Assembly: GCF_009295515.1 (NCBI RefSeq)
Contig: NZ_RQVV01000012.1
Span: forward strand, 17,038 to 81,037
Direction of reading: 5' to 3'
Source of the DNA: Erwinia endophytica
GTDB lineage: Bacteria > Pseudomonadota > Gammaproteobacteria > Enterobacterales > Enterobacteriaceae
Length of the DNA: 64,000 bases
Made by a program: the position numbers and the translations under genes. The notes beneath the pieces were generated by a model that did no database searches, was not told where the DNA came from, and saw nothing but the letters and a program-made list of their open reading frames with translations. How positions within the stretch are numbered: position 1 is the stretch's first letter; each line of letters opens with the position of its first letter. Positions 43,641-54,794 of the stretch are shown here, piece by piece.

Positions 43641-44267
43641 CTTTCGTCCGTCAAATACCATACGTAAGGCCAGTCCGGTCAACACCGTTCCCATCAACCA
43701 TCGCTGCATTTTCTGCCAGCCAGGACGCAGAGAGAGGAAACGGGCAATGGTCCCGGCAGCAAAGATAATCATGCCGTTAACCAGTACACTGATGGCTATT
43801 TGACTGAACCCCAGGGTCAGCGACTGTGCCAACACATGACCCTGTTCGGGTTTGATAAACTGCGGTAGCAGGGTGAGATAGATAACGGCCGCTTTCGGAT
43901 TCAGCAAATTGGTCAGCAGCCCCATGATAAACAGCTTACGCCAACTGTCGGCGGGAAGGTCACGCAGTTGAAAAGGTGATTTGCCGCCGAAAATGGCCTG
44001 CCAGGCCATATACAGTAGATAGACAGCTCCGGCAATGCGCAGCGCGTCATACGCCAACGGGACGGCCATAATCAGCGCGGTAATGCCCATCGCGGCACAC
44101 AACATATAAAACATAAAACCCAGCGCCACACCGCTCAACGAGATGTATCCGGCTTTTCGTCCCTGACACAACGAGCGAGAAATCAGATAAAGCATATTGG
44201 GGCCCGGCGTCAGTACCAACCCCAAAGCGATAGTGGCGAAAGGCAGCAGTTGGGAAAGCGTGACCAT
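43638..44267 (-). CDS. LysE/RhtB-family amino acid exporter
   Basis: 209 residues, about six hydrophobic segments, with the family N-terminus (LGLVLTPGPNMLYLISRSL, Gly/Pro motif in the first helix) and GLLTNLLNPKAAVIYLTLLP. RhtB-type proteins export amino acids such as threonine or homoserine lactone. It is monocistronic, downstream of proA with a hairpin between. Substrate unknown. Confidence 0.9.
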   Translation of the reverse strand: MVTLSQLLPFATIALGLVLTPGPNMLYLISRSLCQGRKAGYISLSGVALGFMFYMLCAAMGITALIMAVPLAYDALRIAGAVYLLYMAWQAIFGGKSPFQLRDLPADSWRKLFIMGLLTNLLNPKAAVIYLTLLPQFIKPEQGHVLAQSLTLGFSQIAISVLVNGMIIFAAGTIARFLSLRPGWQKMQRWLMGTVLTGLALRMVFDGRK

Positions 44268-44323
44268 CGCAAAATGTCCTGTTGACGTTGAACAATCGGC
44301 AACGACGATACCTCTGGGGATAC

Positions 44324-44355
44324 CCGGTGAGCCGCATCCCTGCGGCCTTCACCGG
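44324..44355. other. Hairpin after proA
   Basis: An imperfect inverted repeat (CCGGTGA ... TCACCGG around a GCCGC/GCGGC inner stem) lies just after the proA stop. It has no T-tract, so it may stabilise mRNA 3' ends rather than terminate. Confidence 0.5.
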
Positions 44356-44361
44356 ATTCAC

Positions 44362-45615
44362 TTAACTGCGAATCGTATCATCGCCGAAGGCCACCCATTT
44401 GTAGGTAGTCAGCGCTTCCAACCCCATAGGACCACGGGCATGCAGCTTCTGTGTACTCACCGCCACTTCCGCGCCCAGACCAAACTGGGCACCATCGGTA
44501 AAGCGGGTGCTGGCATTGACAAACACAGCGGCGGAATCCACCTCATTCACAAAGCGGTCGGCATTACGGATGCTGCGCGTGAGGATCGCATCAGAATGCC
44601 GCGTACCATATTCGCGGATGTGGGCAATACCTTCATCAAGGCCATCAACCAGCTTAACGTTGAGATCCAGAGACAGCCACTCGTCACGGTACTGCTCATC
44701 CGTTACTGCACTCACCTCAGCCGGGCCGTGTTGCAACAATGGCAACGCGCGAGAATCGGCATGCAGTCTGATACCTTCCTGTTTCATCCGCTGGCTTAAC
44801 GCTGGCAGAAAACGCCCGGCAATGGCGGAATGCACCAGCAGTGTTTCCACTGAATTACAGGCACTGGGACGTTGCTTTTTCGCATTGACGATCACCTTCA
44901 GCGCCGCGTCCAGTTCAATGTCGCTATCGACAAAAATATGGCAAACGCCAATGCCGCCAGTAATCACCGGAATGGTCGACTGTTCACGGCACAGCTTATG
45001 CAAACCCGCGCCACCGCGGGGGATCAACATATCAACGTAGCGATCCAGTTTTAGCAACTGACTGACCAGTTCACGGTCCGGACTTTCGATAGCCTGTACC
45101 GCCCCCGTGGGTAAACCATGCTGTTTTAACGCTTGCTGGATAACCCGAACGGTTGCACTGTTGGTACGATAGGTTTCTTTACCACCGCGCAAGATAACCG
45201 CGTTGCCGGTTTTCAGGCACAAAGAAGCGACATCCACCGTAACGTTAGGGCGCGCTTCATAAATCACCCCAACCACGCCCAACGGAACACGACGGCGTTC
45301 AATACGCAGGCCACTATCCAGCAGGCCGCCGTCGATCACTTCACCGACTGGCGAGGCAAGTCGGCAGACCTGACGCACATCATTGGCGATACCTTGCAGA
45401 CGCGCCGGGTCCAGCATCAGGCGGTCAATCAGCGCTTCACTCAGGCCGTTTTTACGGGCATCCGCCAGATCCAGCTCATTGGCCGCCAGGATCATTGTGC
45501 TCTGTGATTCCAGATAGTCAGCAATGGCCATCAGGACCTGATTTTTTTGTGCGCTGGAGAGCACCGACAGGTGGTAAGATGCGGCTTTCGCCGCTTTACC
45601 CATTTCTTCTAACAT
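44362..45615 (-). CDS. proA: Gamma-glutamyl phosphate reductase
   Basis: 417 residues from ATG 45,615 (AAGGAA upstream), the exact E. coli length; a longer frame adds seven residues inside the ribosome site. Aldehyde-dehydrogenase fold with NAD(P) region ([21 protein letters not shown]) and catalytic Cys in [15 protein letters not shown]. It reduces glutamyl-5-phosphate to the semialdehyde, the second proline step, and follows proB by 10 bp. Confidence 0.98.
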   Translation of the reverse strand: MLEEMGKAAKAASYHLSVLSSAQKNQVLMAIADYLESQSTMILAANELDLADARKNGLSEALIDRLMLDPARLQGIANDVRQVCRLASPVGEVIDGGLLDSGLRIERRRVPLGVVGVIYEARPNVTVDVASLCLKTGNAVILRGGKETYRTNSATVRVIQQALKQHGLPTGAVQAIESPDRELVSQLLKLDRYVDMLIPRGGAGLHKLCREQSTIPVITGGIGVCHIFVDSDIELDAALKVIVNAKKQRPSACNSVETLLVHSAIAGRFLPALSQRMKQEGIRLHADSRALPLLQHGPAEVSAVTDEQYRDEWLSLDLNVKLVDGLDEGIAHIREYGTRHSDAILTRSIRNADRFVNEVDSAAVFVNASTRFTDGAQFGLGAEVAVSTQKLHARGPMGLEALTTYKWVAFGDDTIRS

Positions 45616-45625
45616 ACTCAGTTCC

Positions 45626-46729
45626 TTAACTGACAATCATATCGTCGCGGTGAACGGCGACCGGGCCATATTCGTAGCCCAGAATTTCGCTGATCTGCTG
45701 GGAGTGATGCCCGGCGATCATCCGCATTGCATCGCTGTTGTAACGGCATACGCCGTGAGCCACATCACGCCCCTGCAAGCTGCGAATGCGGATGACTTCT
45801 CCCCGAGAGAAGTTACCGCTGATGTCGCGAATGCCTTTTGGCAACAACGAACTACCACGATCCAAAATGGCGGATAGCGCTCCATCATCCACGGTGATTT
45901 CACCCGCAGGCGGCGCACCGAAAATCCAGCGTTTGCGGTTCTCCAGTGGCGTCTGCAAGGCATGGAAACAGGTTCCCACTGGCTGGTTGTCAATCACATC
46001 GCCAATCACACCGGCACGGCTTCCCGCGGCAATGATCGTATCAATCCCGGCACGGCAGGCGATATCAGCGGCCTGCAACTTGGTTGCCATTCCGCCGGTT
46101 CCCAGCCCGGAAACACTGTCTCCGGCCAACGCACGCAACGCATCATCAATGCCGCGCACGTCACGGATCAGCTCAGCCTGTGGATTATTGCGCGGGTCGG
46201 CGGTAAACAAGCCGGCCTGATCGGTCAGCAGTAACAATTTATCTGCACCCGCCAGGATCGCCGCCAGCGCTGACAGGTTGTCATTGTCACCCACTTTAAT
46301 TTCCGCCGTCGCCACCGCGTCGTTTTCATTAATTACCGGTACAATATGATTGTCCAGCAACGCCCGCAGGGTATCCCGGGCATTAAGGAAACGCTCACGA
46401 TCTTCCAGGTCCGCTCGGGTTAACAGCATCTGACCGATATGAATACCGTAAATCGAGAACAACTGCTCCCACAGCTGAATTAACCGGCTCTGTCCCACCG
46501 CAGCCAGTAGCTGCTTTGAGGCGATGGTCGGCGGCAATTCCGGGTAGCCAAGGTGCTCACGTCCGGCTGCCATCGCACCCGAGGTAACGATCACAATCCG
46601 GTGGCCTGCCGCATGCTGGTGTGCGCACTGGCGCACCAACTCAACAATATGCGCCCGGTTTAGCCGACGCGATCCGCCGGTTAATACGCTGGTCCCCAGT
46701 TTCACGACCAGGGTCTGGCTGCTGCTCAT
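45626..46729 (-). CDS. proB: Glutamate 5-kinase
   Basis: 367 residues as in E. coli. N-terminal amino acid kinase domain ([54 protein letters not shown]) and a C-terminal PUA domain (from about 275). It phosphorylates glutamate in the first, proline-inhibited step of proline synthesis. First gene of the proBA operon. Confidence 0.98.
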   Translation of the reverse strand: MSSSQTLVVKLGTSVLTGGSRRLNRAHIVELVRQCAHQHAAGHRIVIVTSGAMAAGREHLGYPELPPTIASKQLLAAVGQSRLIQLWEQLFSIYGIHIGQMLLTRADLEDRERFLNARDTLRALLDNHIVPVINENDAVATAEIKVGDNDNLSALAAILAGADKLLLLTDQAGLFTADPRNNPQAELIRDVRGIDDALRALAGDSVSGLGTGGMATKLQAADIACRAGIDTIIAAGSRAGVIGDVIDNQPVGTCFHALQTPLENRKRWIFGAPPAGEITVDDGALSAILDRGSSLLPKGIRDISGNFSRGEVIRIRSLQGRDVAHGVCRYNSDAMRMIAGHHSQQISEILGYEYGPVAVHRDDMIVS

Positions 46730-46946
46730 TATTTCCTGCCATAACTAAAAAAATGGTAAAGAAGTCTTTGTATCAGGTGTGATTGCGAAAGCCAACAAGC
46801 TGCACAGGAAAAGGCGAAAAATTACCGGAAAAGGCGAAAGAGTAAAGGTAAAACTATCGAAGACCAAGACGATCCTGTTGCTGTCGGTATGCGCTATCAG
46901 TGATAAGCGCCCTTTTTCCCCATCGCGTTATATGGCGAAAACGAGT

Positions 46947-47354
46947 CTAATGCCGCTCATTTAAAATAACCGGCTCATTGGCAGAGTCTGCCGCCGCTTT
47001 CAGCCCCAACACCATTTCTTCCATCAGCGCTTCCAGCCGCTCGTGAAAATTACACAGCGTCTCTTCAACCCGTTGGTTGTTTTCCTTCCCTTTAATCGTC
47101 TCCGCCTTCCAGTTGCCTTCTTTATCGTACAATCCGAAGTGATACTTGTAGGTGAAATGGTCGCTCTGCGCTTCCAGCTCCATCCACCATCCCCAAAACT
47201 CCCGATGCTCGGGGGCCGGTTTCACATTGACGCAAACGGCCAGGCAGTCAAAGAAAAAACGATCATCGACACATTTAGCTTCGCGAATATAAGGTCCCAG
47301 AGAACCAAAACGCTTCATTAAGCGACTCTTGGGATGCCCACCAGGTAACGTCAT
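46947..47354 (-). CDS. crl: Sigma-S activator Crl
   Basis: 135 residues from ATG 47,354 (GAGGT upstream; [12 protein letters not shown] as in E. coli). Conserved blocks [20 protein letters not shown] and [20 protein letters not shown] include the residues that contact RpoS. Crl helps RpoS form holoenzyme. Location next to proBA is conserved in enterobacteria. Confidence 0.96.
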   Translation of the reverse strand: MTLPGGHPKSRLMKRFGSLGPYIREAKCVDDRFFFDCLAVCVNVKPAPEHREFWGWWMELEAQSDHFTYKYHFGLYDKEGNWKAETIKGKENNQRVEETLCNFHERLEALMEEMVLGLKAAADSANEPVILNERH

Positions 47355-47563
47355 CGTATAACCTCCATTCATTATAGCGCTTGGCTTTCCCCATATTACA
47401 GCGGCACAACGCCCCTCTGAGACCTAATGGGTATAGACCCGTCATACGGCAAGCCGCAAGCGCATCAGCGGTGTTCTTTCCCTTCTGCGGATTGCCACAT
47501 TGACTGTCTGCCTGCCACTTGAACCCTTTAGGGTATAGCAAACTCTTGAATTTTCGCCAGTCA

Positions 47564-48811
47564 TCAGGTTAATCGATGCGCTAACCAATCGACAATATCA
47601 TGTAATGCCTTATCAAAACCGCTGAGTAATGGAGAAAGAGAAACAGGCATCAGCTTCCCCCCGGCAGAAGACTGCACAATCAGGCGGGATTCCTCTTCCG
47701 GGCTGAACGGATCGTCCGCCCAGTAGCCGGACAACATAGGAAGCGGAGTGCGTCTGCCCAGCAGTCCCTGCGTCTTCAATGAATAACGTTTCAGCTCTGC
47801 CCGCAGCGCTGAATCTGCTGCCGAGGCCATGCCTAATCGGCTGGCCAGCACATCCATATACATCTCTGGTACCTGATCCTGCCGCTGCTGATCACACAAC
47901 AGACTGTGTACAATCGGGCCAAGGCAAGCCACCGCGCGCAGACGGTGAGATTCCAGATAGGCCAGCCGCACCGCGACATTCGCCCCAAACCGTACCCCCA
48001 GCGCGGCAACCCGACTATGATCAACCCAGGGGACGTTTGCCAATTGCTGCAGCACCTGTTGATGCAGGAAACTGGTATCCTGAGTCAACTTCCATTTAGA
48101 AGATAAGCCGATAGAGGGCATATCAATGGTCAGCATCGCAATACCACGCGGTGCCAGATAATCATGGAACAGGCGATAGTGATCGATCTGCAACACATCC
48201 AGACTGCCGCACAGCAAGACCGTCGGATAAGGTGCCCGGGTCTGTTCTGGCATGTGCAGAAAGCCACTAATCGGGCTGCCGTCAGGAATAGAGAATTCGA
48301 TTTCCTTCAACTCACCCGGCAAACGCGAGGTGGCTTCTTCATAAGATCGGATCGCCAACTGTTGCGCCTGTTCGGCCAGCTCGTCGCCTTTCAAATGAGG
48401 ATAGCCGGCAATACTGAACAGGTTAGCCGCATGCAACCAATAATGACCGGCCTCTTCATTGTTTTCTTCTCTGACGGCCCGTTCCTGCCACAGTACCGCC
48501 TGTTTTGACCATTCGTAAATCCAGTTACCACCACGATACCCCACCACCGTATCCAGCAGTTGGTCATCGGTGTGTTCCACATCACTGTGGGCTATCCTCG
48601 CCAGTACTTCGCCAATTTCCTGCGGCGGCAGGCCACGCCACGTCCACAACAAACGATTAATCATGCGATACCAGCCCGCATGATTTTCCCCTTCCAGGGC
48701 AGAATGAATCGGCAACGGTTTATGATGCTCAAGGCGGCGAATTAATATTGAGGTTTCAGGATGTTTGAAGCGAGGTTTAAACAGCTCCTCGCTCAGGTTT
48801 TTTTCTGTCAT
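47564..48811 (-). CDS. frsA: Esterase FrsA
   Basis: 415 residues (E. coli 414). N-terminal helical part with [20 protein letters not shown], then an alpha/beta hydrolase-like domain ([40 protein letters not shown]). The GVRFG element replaces a classic GxSxG, as in FrsA, consistent with its debated catalytic mechanism. Known to bind the dephosphorylated glucose phosphotransferase protein IIA(Glc). Confidence 0.95.
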   Translation of the reverse strand: MTEKNLSEELFKPRFKHPETSILIRRLEHHKPLPIHSALEGENHAGWYRMINRLLWTWRGLPPQEIGEVLARIAHSDVEHTDDQLLDTVVGYRGGNWIYEWSKQAVLWQERAVREENNEEAGHYWLHAANLFSIAGYPHLKGDELAEQAQQLAIRSYEEATSRLPGELKEIEFSIPDGSPISGFLHMPEQTRAPYPTVLLCGSLDVLQIDHYRLFHDYLAPRGIAMLTIDMPSIGLSSKWKLTQDTSFLHQQVLQQLANVPWVDHSRVAALGVRFGANVAVRLAYLESHRLRAVACLGPIVHSLLCDQQRQDQVPEMYMDVLASRLGMASAADSALRAELKRYSLKTQGLLGRRTPLPMLSGYWADDPFSPEEESRLIVQSSAGGKLMPVSLSPLLSGFDKALHDIVDWLAHRLT

Positions 48812-48883
48812 AGCGTGACGATCCTCCGGCGCACAGGGGCTTCAGCCCAGTCTATCGCAGGCAGGGAGGTGACGCTAACGGTA

Positions 48884-48915
48884 AAAACAACAACGCCCGG
48901 TAAAACCGGGCGTTG
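48884..48915 (-). terminator. Terminator after gpt
   Basis: Minus strand CAACGCCCGG-tttta-CCGGGCGTTG followed by TTGTTTTT. Confidence 0.8.
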
Positions 48916-48931
48916 CAATGACTTGCATCAA

Positions 48932-49390
48932 TCAACCTTTGACGATCGGTGGAATGTAAACCACGCCCATGTCCCAGGGTTGCTCAATCCAGGTATCCTG
49001 CGGAATATCCACCACGTAATCATCCACCAGCGGACGTCCGGCTGGTTTGGCGAAAATAGTGACAAAACGCGCTTTCGGATACATTTCACGGATGGCCTGG
49101 GCTGTACCGCCGGTGTCCACCAGATCATCAATGACGATAAAACCTTCACCGTCGCCTTCTGCACGCTTCAACACTTTCATTTCACGCTGACTATCGTGAT
49201 CATAGCTGGAGATGCACACAGTATCGACATAACGGATGCACAGCTCACGGGCCAGTAAAGACGCTGGAACCAGGCCACCGCGGCTGACCGCGATGATGCC
49301 TTTCCACTGCTCAACAGGAAGCAGGCGCTGAGCCAGTTTACGGGCATGAATCTGCAGCATGTCCCAGGTGACGACGTATTTTTCGCTCAT
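48932..49390 (-). CDS. gpt: Xanthine-guanine phosphoribosyltransferase
   Basis: 152 residues from ATG 49,390 (AAAGGAG upstream), the E. coli length; the longer frame reads through the leader. PRPP-binding motif [14 protein letters not shown] and family blocks [18 protein letters not shown] and [16 protein letters not shown]. It salvages guanine and xanthine. Confidence 0.98.
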   Translation of the reverse strand: MSEKYVVTWDMLQIHARKLAQRLLPVEQWKGIIAVSRGGLVPASLLARELCIRYVDTVCISSYDHDSQREMKVLKRAEGDGEGFIVIDDLVDTGGTAQAIREMYPKARFVTIFAKPAGRPLVDDYVVDIPQDTWIEQPWDMGVVYIPPIVKG

Positions 49391-49652
49391 TAAAGGAGTC
49401 CCGACCAGACAAACTGGCTTAAAAATGTACAATGGGATGGGTTGCGCGAAATTATAGAGATATGAGCCACTAAAAACCAGCACCCGCTACCCGGAGAACC
49501 GCTTTTTTCCTGCTGTGAAGTAAGCATAGCCCACTAAACAGTGATATTCTCTCCCCATCTCGTCAGGTGGTCTGACGGGAACCGACTTACTCGCAAATGC
49601 TCACCATCCACCGCCGCAACTGGCTTGATGGTGCCTGGCCAGGAGATTCATT

Positions 49653-51110
49653 GTGTCTGAATTGTCTCAACTGTCACCACAGCCTCTGTGGGACATTTTT
49701 GCCAAAATCTGTTCCATTCCGCACCCTTCTTACCATGAAGAGCAACTGGCGCAGTACATTCTGTCCTGGGCTGCTGAGCAAGGTCTGGCAACTGATCGCG
49801 ATGAAGTGGGCAATATCCTGATCCGTAAACCTGCCACCCCCGGTATGGAAAACCTTAAACCGGTCGCTCTGCAGGCGCACCTCGATATGGTGCCGCAAAA
49901 AAACAATGATACCGTCCACGACTTCAGCAAAGACCCTGTCCAGCCGTGGATTGATGGTGAATGGGTCAAAGCCCGCGGAACCACCCTGGGGGCGGATAAC
50001 GGTATCGGCATGGCTTCCGCTTTAGCTGTTCTGGCGGACAAAACCGTGGAGCACGGCCCACTGGAAGTGCTACTGACCATGACTGAAGAAACCGGCATGG
50101 TGGGAGCGTTCGGCCTGCAACCCAACTGGTTACAGGCGGAAATTCTGATCAACACTGACTCAGAAGAAGAAGGCGAGATTTACATGGGCTGCGCGGGCGG
50201 AATTGATTTCACTGCCACGCTGCCAATCAACCGTGAAACCATTCCCGCTGGATTCACCCACCAGCAACTGATCCTGAAAGGCCTGAAAGGCGGCCACTCC
50301 GGTGCCGATATTCATCTTGGTCTGGGCAATGCCAACAAACTGCTGGCGCGTTTCCTGTTTACCCATGCCAGGCAGCTTGATCTGCGTTTGGTGGACTTCA
50401 CCGGCGGTACGTTACGCAACGCGATCCCACGTGAAGCGGTGGCCACACTGGCCGTTCCCGCCGCAAAAGTTGATGAATTGAAAAGCCTGGCGCGGAGCTA
50501 TCAGGAAACGTTGCAAAATGAGCTGGGCCTGAAAGAGAAGAACATCAACCTGGCGCTGGAAAACGTGACGGCGGGGGAACCGGCTTTAACCGCGAACAGC
50601 CGTGACACGTTTATCGCATTGCTGAACAGTATGCCGAATGGCGTGATCCGCAATTCTGACGTGATGAAAGGCGTGGTAGAAACCTCACTGAATATCGGTG
50701 TGGTGGCTATCAGCCCGCACGAAGCGAAAATCAACTGTCTGGTCCGTTCGCTGATCGACAGCGGCAAAGATTATCTGGTGGAAACGCTGACCGCACTGGG
50801 CGAGCTGGCTGGCGCCAAAACAGTGGCAAAAGGCAGCTATCCTGGCTGGCAGCCCGATGCCTCTTCACCCATAATGGCCATTGTTGGCGCAACCTACAAA
50901 AAGTTGTTTAACAAAACACCGAACATCCAGGTAATCCATGCGGGTCTGGAATGCGGCCTGTTCAAAAAACCCTATCCGAAAATGGATATGGTCTCGATCG
51001 GCCCAACCATCACCGGCCCCCACTCACCGGATGAACAAGTGCATATCGGCAGCGTCGGCCTGTACTGGCAACTGCTGACCGCGTTGCTGAAGGCTATCCC
51101 AGTTAAATAA
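49653..51110 (+). CDS. pepD: Aminoacyl-histidine dipeptidase (peptidase D)
   Basis: 485 residues from a GTG start (49,653), as long as E. coli PepD. Metal ligands are within LQAHLDMVPQ, GADNGIGMA, TMTEETGM and LINTDSEEEGE, and a late HAGLECG. M20 family cytosolic metallopeptidase with broad dipeptide specificity including carnosine. Divergent from gpt. Confidence 0.97.
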   Translation: MSELSQLSPQPLWDIFAKICSIPHPSYHEEQLAQYILSWAAEQGLATDRDEVGNILIRKPATPGMENLKPVALQAHLDMVPQKNNDTVHDFSKDPVQPWIDGEWVKARGTTLGADNGIGMASALAVLADKTVEHGPLEVLLTMTEETGMVGAFGLQPNWLQAEILINTDSEEEGEIYMGCAGGIDFTATLPINRETIPAGFTHQQLILKGLKGGHSGADIHLGLGNANKLLARFLFTHARQLDLRLVDFTGGTLRNAIPREAVATLAVPAAKVDELKSLARSYQETLQNELGLKEKNINLALENVTAGEPALTANSRDTFIALLNSMPNGVIRNSDVMKGVVETSLNIGVVAISPHEAKINCLVRSLIDSGKDYLVETLTALGELAGAKTVAKGSYPGWQPDASSPIMAIVGATYKKLFNKTPNIQVIHAGLECGLFKKPYPKMDMVSIGPTITGPHSPDEQVHIGSVGLYWQLLTALLKAIPVK

Positions 51111-51118
51111 CGCCCTGC

Positions 51119-51146
51119 CGGGGCGGAATAAAAATTCCGCCCCGGC
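51119..51146. terminator. Bidirectional terminator between pepD and dinB
   Basis: A perfect twelve-pair hairpin, CCGGGGCGGAAT-aaaa-ATTCCGCCCCGG, between two convergent genes. Confidence 0.65.
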
Positions 51147-51187
51147 TACGCTCGCCGTAATGTACGGGCTCCGGTCTTCGTTCTGTA

Positions 51188-52243
51188 TTAAAAGCCCAGC
51201 AATAATTGCCGTTCCAACTGGGGATCCGGCAACATCACATGCAGCCCTACCAGCCTCACGCCCCGCTCACCCCGACGCTCTTCCCAGGTTTTCTTCGCTA
51301 CCGCAATAAAATCAGCCTTATTTAAGACTGGCCAGACATGTTCCTGAGTGGTCTGCTGAAAATCGTTAAATTTCAGCTTTACCCCCTGACGGGCAATCTG
51401 CAAATCCGGTTTTATTTTCATCAACCGGCGTTCCAACTCCTCATACAGATAATCAATAATCACCAGGCAGTCTTCCCAGTGGTGGATATCCTCCGCTAAC
51501 GTGCGCTCCACGCCCAACGATTTCCGTAATCGCTCAGTCACCACTTCACGCGCATCAATCCCATGACAGCGCTCCCAGAGTATCCTGCCAAACTTACCAA
51601 AGCGCTTAAGTAGCGCCGACAGATCGGTTTTCTGCACATCAGCGCAAATCAACAGTCCCTGCTCCTCCAGTTTTTTCGCCGTGACCTTGCCCACCCCGGG
51701 AATTTTCCCGAGCGGCAACGTCAGTAAAAAATCAGGCATCTCAGCAGGCGTAATAACAAATTGCCCATCAGGCTTATTAAGGTCGGAAGCAATCTTGGCG
51801 AGAAATTTCACTGGCGCAATCCCGGCTGACGCAGTGAGGCCCAGTTCACGAGCGATAGTCTGGCGGATCTCACGCGCGATTAACGTGGCCGAACCGTAGC
51901 AGTGCGGGCTGTCAGTGACATCCAGGTAGGCTTCATCCAGCGACAACGGCTCAATCAACGCGGTATAGCGGGAAAAAATATCACGAATATGGGCGCTGGC
52001 TTCTTTGTAAGCCTCAAATCGGCCAGGGATCACTTTCAAATGAGGACACAGCTTCAGCGCCATCGCGGTGGACATCGCACTATGGACGCCAAACACCCTT
52101 GCCGGATAATTGGCGGTACTGACCACTCCACGTTGTAGATGACTGCCGCCGATCGCGATGGGGATATCACGCAGACTGGGATCGTCGCGCATTTCCACTG
52201 CGGCAAAAAAGCAGTCCATATCAACGTGAATGATCTTACGCAT
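51188..52243 (-). CDS. dinB: DNA polymerase IV
   Basis: 351 residues from ATG 52,243 (MRKIIHVDMDCFFAAVEMRD), the E. coli length; the frame upstream crosses the SOS box and is not used. Y-family motifs: HVDMDCFFAAVE, SLDEAYLDVT and the helix-hairpin-helix IPGVGKVTAKKLEEQG. A C-terminal QLERQLLLGF is the beta-clamp binding tail. Error-prone translesion polymerase induced by DNA damage. Confidence 0.98.
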   Translation of the reverse strand: MRKIIHVDMDCFFAAVEMRDDPSLRDIPIAIGGSHLQRGVVSTANYPARVFGVHSAMSTAMALKLCPHLKVIPGRFEAYKEASAHIRDIFSRYTALIEPLSLDEAYLDVTDSPHCYGSATLIAREIRQTIARELGLTASAGIAPVKFLAKIASDLNKPDGQFVITPAEMPDFLLTLPLGKIPGVGKVTAKKLEEQGLLICADVQKTDLSALLKRFGKFGRILWERCHGIDAREVVTERLRKSLGVERTLAEDIHHWEDCLVIIDYLYEELERRLMKIKPDLQIARQGVKLKFNDFQQTTQEHVWPVLNKADFIAVAKKTWEERRGERGVRLVGLHVMLPDPQLERQLLLGF

Positions 52244-52259
52244 ATGCCCTCCGCAACAA

Positions 52260-52275
52260 CTGTATAAGTATACAG
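52260..52275 (-). promoter_or_regulatory. LexA (SOS) box of dinB
   Basis: CTGTATAAGTATACAG, a match to the CTGT-N8-ACAG consensus with the favoured TATA core, 17 bp upstream of the dinB start. Confidence 0.9.
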
Positions 52276-52482
52276 TTGAAAAAGGTGATTTCAATAGGCG
52301 ATTTCACTGCAACAAGTGGCGGCAAGGGCGGTAACCATTTTTCTTTCGTTTTTTCTGAATCGTTCTCTTGCTAAAAAAACAGACAATGATAATGTGACGC
52401 TGCGATAGTGGAATTTTCCGAGATTGCACGTTACAGCGTCCCCGGACGTAGCATTTAACCCTCTTTTTTCAAGGGAACCAGA

Positions 52483-53220
52483 ATGGGCAAAATCGCACTG
52501 TTGTTTGCGATGTTTTTTCTGCCAGCCGTTGTTTTCGCCAGCATCCCTGCCGTACAGGTCACCCCGCTGGCGCCGGTAAGCAAAGTGTTAAAGAAACAGT
52601 TACTCGGCACTCCTGTGTATATTCAGATCTTTAAAGAAGAACGCACGCTGGAGTTGTACGGCAAAATCGGCACTGAGTATCGATTACTCGACAGCTACCG
52701 GATTTGTAATTTTTCTGGCGGCCTTGGCCCTAAACGCCACCAGGGCGATTTTAAAAGCCCGGAAGGATTTTATAGCATTGGCCTTTCCCAACTGAAGCCG
52801 GACAGCCGTTTCTATCGCGCGATTAACCTTGGGTTCCCCAACGAATATGATCGCCAGCAGGGTTATGATGGTAAATACCTGATGATCCATGGCGACTGCG
52901 TATCTATTGGTTGCTATGCGATGACCGACGCCAATATTGAGGATATTTATCATTATGTGGAAGCGGCCTTGCGCAATGGTCAGTTGCAAGTGCAAGTGAG
53001 TATTTACCCATTCCGCATGACCGACAGTAATTTGCAGCGGCATCGTAACTCCGTGTATTACAATTTCTGGAAACAGTTACAGCCGGCTTATGCTGAATTT
53101 GTGCAATACCATCAGCCGCCGAACATCAGTGTCAGTGACGGCCATTATGTGCTGAACAGTCCGCTATTGAACAGCACAGCCCCCAGCAATTCAGCGCTCG
53201 CGTTCTCCGAAATAAAATAA
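52483..53220 (+). CDS. dpaA: DpaA (YafK), murein-Lpp amidase of the L,D-transpeptidase family
   Basis: 245 residues with an N-terminal signal peptide ([19 protein letters not shown]). The YkuD-type domain has [18 protein letters not shown] with the catalytic His and Cys. E. coli YafK (DpaA, also LdtF) cleaves the link between Braun lipoprotein and peptidoglycan. It ends inside the convergent yafJ gene (30-bp overlap). Confidence 0.93.
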   Translation: MGKIALLFAMFFLPAVVFASIPAVQVTPLAPVSKVLKKQLLGTPVYIQIFKEERTLELYGKIGTEYRLLDSYRICNFSGGLGPKRHQGDFKSPEGFYSIGLSQLKPDSRFYRAINLGFPNEYDRQQGYDGKYLMIHGDCVSIGCYAMTDANIEDIYHYVEAALRNGQLQVQVSIYPFRMTDSNLQRHRNSVYYNFWKQLQPAYAEFVQYHQPPNISVSDGHYVLNSPLLNSTAPSNSALAFSEIK

Positions 53221-53958
53221 CGCCCAGTCTCCTGGCGCAATCTTGTGCCAGGTTTCATTGCCCGTCAGCGGCTGAGTGGCAATCACTGTAACCACATCGT
53301 CTGGCGAGGTCTGCTGCTGAAAATCAATCTCAACATCCTGATCCAGCAGCGTGGCTTTACCGAACGGCGCACGCCGGGTTATCCAGTATAGATTAGTGGA
53401 ACAGAACGCCATCAGATAACGGCCGTCTGACAGCAACATGTTAAACACCCCCATCTCACGGAGCTCCGCCGCCAGTTCCGCAATATAGCGAAACACCGCC
53501 GGCCAGTGACCCGGCGTTCGTGGATAACGGGTGGTCAGTTGGTGCAACAGCCAGCAAAACGCCTGCTCACTGTCCGTCTCACCAACCGGACGGAACGCGC
53601 CAGTCTCCAGGCTGCGATAACCTTTCAATTGCCCGTTATGGGCATAGGTCCAGTGACGTCCCCAAACTTCACGGGTGAACGGATGCGTATTCTCAAGCGA
53701 CACTTTACCGCGATTAGCCTGGCGAATATGCGCCACCACCGAGCAGGACTTGATCGGATATTCCTGTACCAACCGGGCAATGGGCGAATTAAAACTCGGA
53801 AGGGGATCTTTGAATGTCCGACACCCTTTCCCTTCGTAAAAGGTAATACCCCAGCCATCCTTGTGCGGACCGGTTCCCCCGCCCCGCTGCACCAGCCCGG
53901 TAAAGCTAAAACAGATGTCCGTAGGAACATTCGCGCTCATCCCGAGCAATTCGCACAT
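53191..53958 (-). CDS. yafJ: Class II glutamine amidotransferase YafJ
   Basis: 255 residues, as in E. coli. Catalytic Cys2 ([12 protein letters not shown]), then [34 protein letters not shown] and [11 protein letters not shown], the N-terminal nucleophile glutaminase pattern. Stand-alone glutaminase domain; partner and product unknown. Confidence 0.94.
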   Translation of the reverse strand: MCELLGMSANVPTDICFSFTGLVQRGGGTGPHKDGWGITFYEGKGCRTFKDPLPSFNSPIARLVQEYPIKSCSVVAHIRQANRGKVSLENTHPFTREVWGRHWTYAHNGQLKGYRSLETGAFRPVGETDSEQAFCWLLHQLTTRYPRTPGHWPAVFRYIAELAAELREMGVFNMLLSDGRYLMAFCSTNLYWITRRAPFGKATLLDQDVEIDFQQQTSPDDVVTVIATQPLTGNETWHKIAPGDWALFYFGERER

Positions 53959-54003
53959 AGAGAAATTCCTCGCTAAATAATCATGCGGAGATGACTGGAA
54001 AGA

Positions 54004-54582
54004 TTATTTAACCATTTCCTTTTCAATCAGCAGGATCAGGATATGAATAACTTTAATGTGGATTTCCTGAATACGGTCAGCGTAACCAAAGTGCGGCACG
54101 CGAATATCCACATCGGCCAGTCCGTCCATTTTCCCGCCATCTTTGCCCGTCAGCGTAATCACTTTAATGCCCTGCGCACGAGCAGCTTCAATGGCTTTGA
54201 TAACGTTCGCGGAATTACCTGATGTGGAGATCCCCAACAGGACATCGCCCGGTTTACCCACGGCTTCGAGATAGCGAGAGAACACATAATCATAACCGAA
54301 ATCATTACTGACGCAGGACAGATGGCTGACATCAGAAATAGCAATCGCCGGGTAGCCTGGACGGTTGTCACGGTAGCGCCCCGTCAGCTCTTCAGCGAAG
54401 TGCATAGCATCACAGTGTGAACCACCGTTACCGCAGGAGAGCACTTTTCCTCCGGCTTTAAAAGCATCGGCCAGCAGCACGGCGGCGCGCTGGATGGCGT
54501 GAATGTTGGCTTCATCGCTGAGGAATTTATTGAGCGTATCCGCTGCTTCGTTAAGTTCAGCACGAATGATGTCCTGGTACAT
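54004..54582 (-). CDS. gmhA: Sedoheptulose-7-phosphate isomerase
   Basis: 192 residues, E. coli GmhA length. SIS domain with [20 protein letters not shown] and [13 protein letters not shown]. Catalyses the first step in ADP-heptose synthesis for the LPS inner core. Location beside fadE and yafJ is conserved. Confidence 0.98.
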   Translation of the reverse strand: MYQDIIRAELNEAADTLNKFLSDEANIHAIQRAAVLLADAFKAGGKVLSCGNGGSHCDAMHFAEELTGRYRDNRPGYPAIAISDVSHLSCVSNDFGYDYVFSRYLEAVGKPGDVLLGISTSGNSANVIKAIEAARAQGIKVITLTGKDGGKMDGLADVDIRVPHFGYADRIQEIHIKVIHILILLIEKEMVK

Positions 54583-54755
54583 AGGAGAATCCTTTTAGGT
54601 GAGGTCTGTATCAGTTTATCAAGTTGCAGGTTAGGCGAAAAGCGCCCTTCCCGCCTGTTCAAAATTTGACTATTAATGCGACCGGATTGTGACCTGCATT
54701 GTAATTATCATGTGATCAAATTGATAAGAAAACGCATCTCATATAAACCTGAAAT

Positions 54756-54772
54756 TAACAGGTCAGACCTCT
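54756..54772 (+). promoter_or_regulatory. Possible FadR operator upstream of fadE
   Basis: TAACAGGTCAGACCTCT resembles the FadR box core GGTC-n-GACC and lies 23 bp before the fadE start. FadR represses fadE in E. coli. The flanks fit the consensus only partly. Confidence 0.45.
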
Positions 54773-54794
54773 CACTCGTTACGGAGCATTGCTT

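Noticed and set aside
47275..47541. 88-codon minus frame upstream of crl
   Set aside because: Mostly intergenic, overlaps crl in another frame and has no ribosome site.
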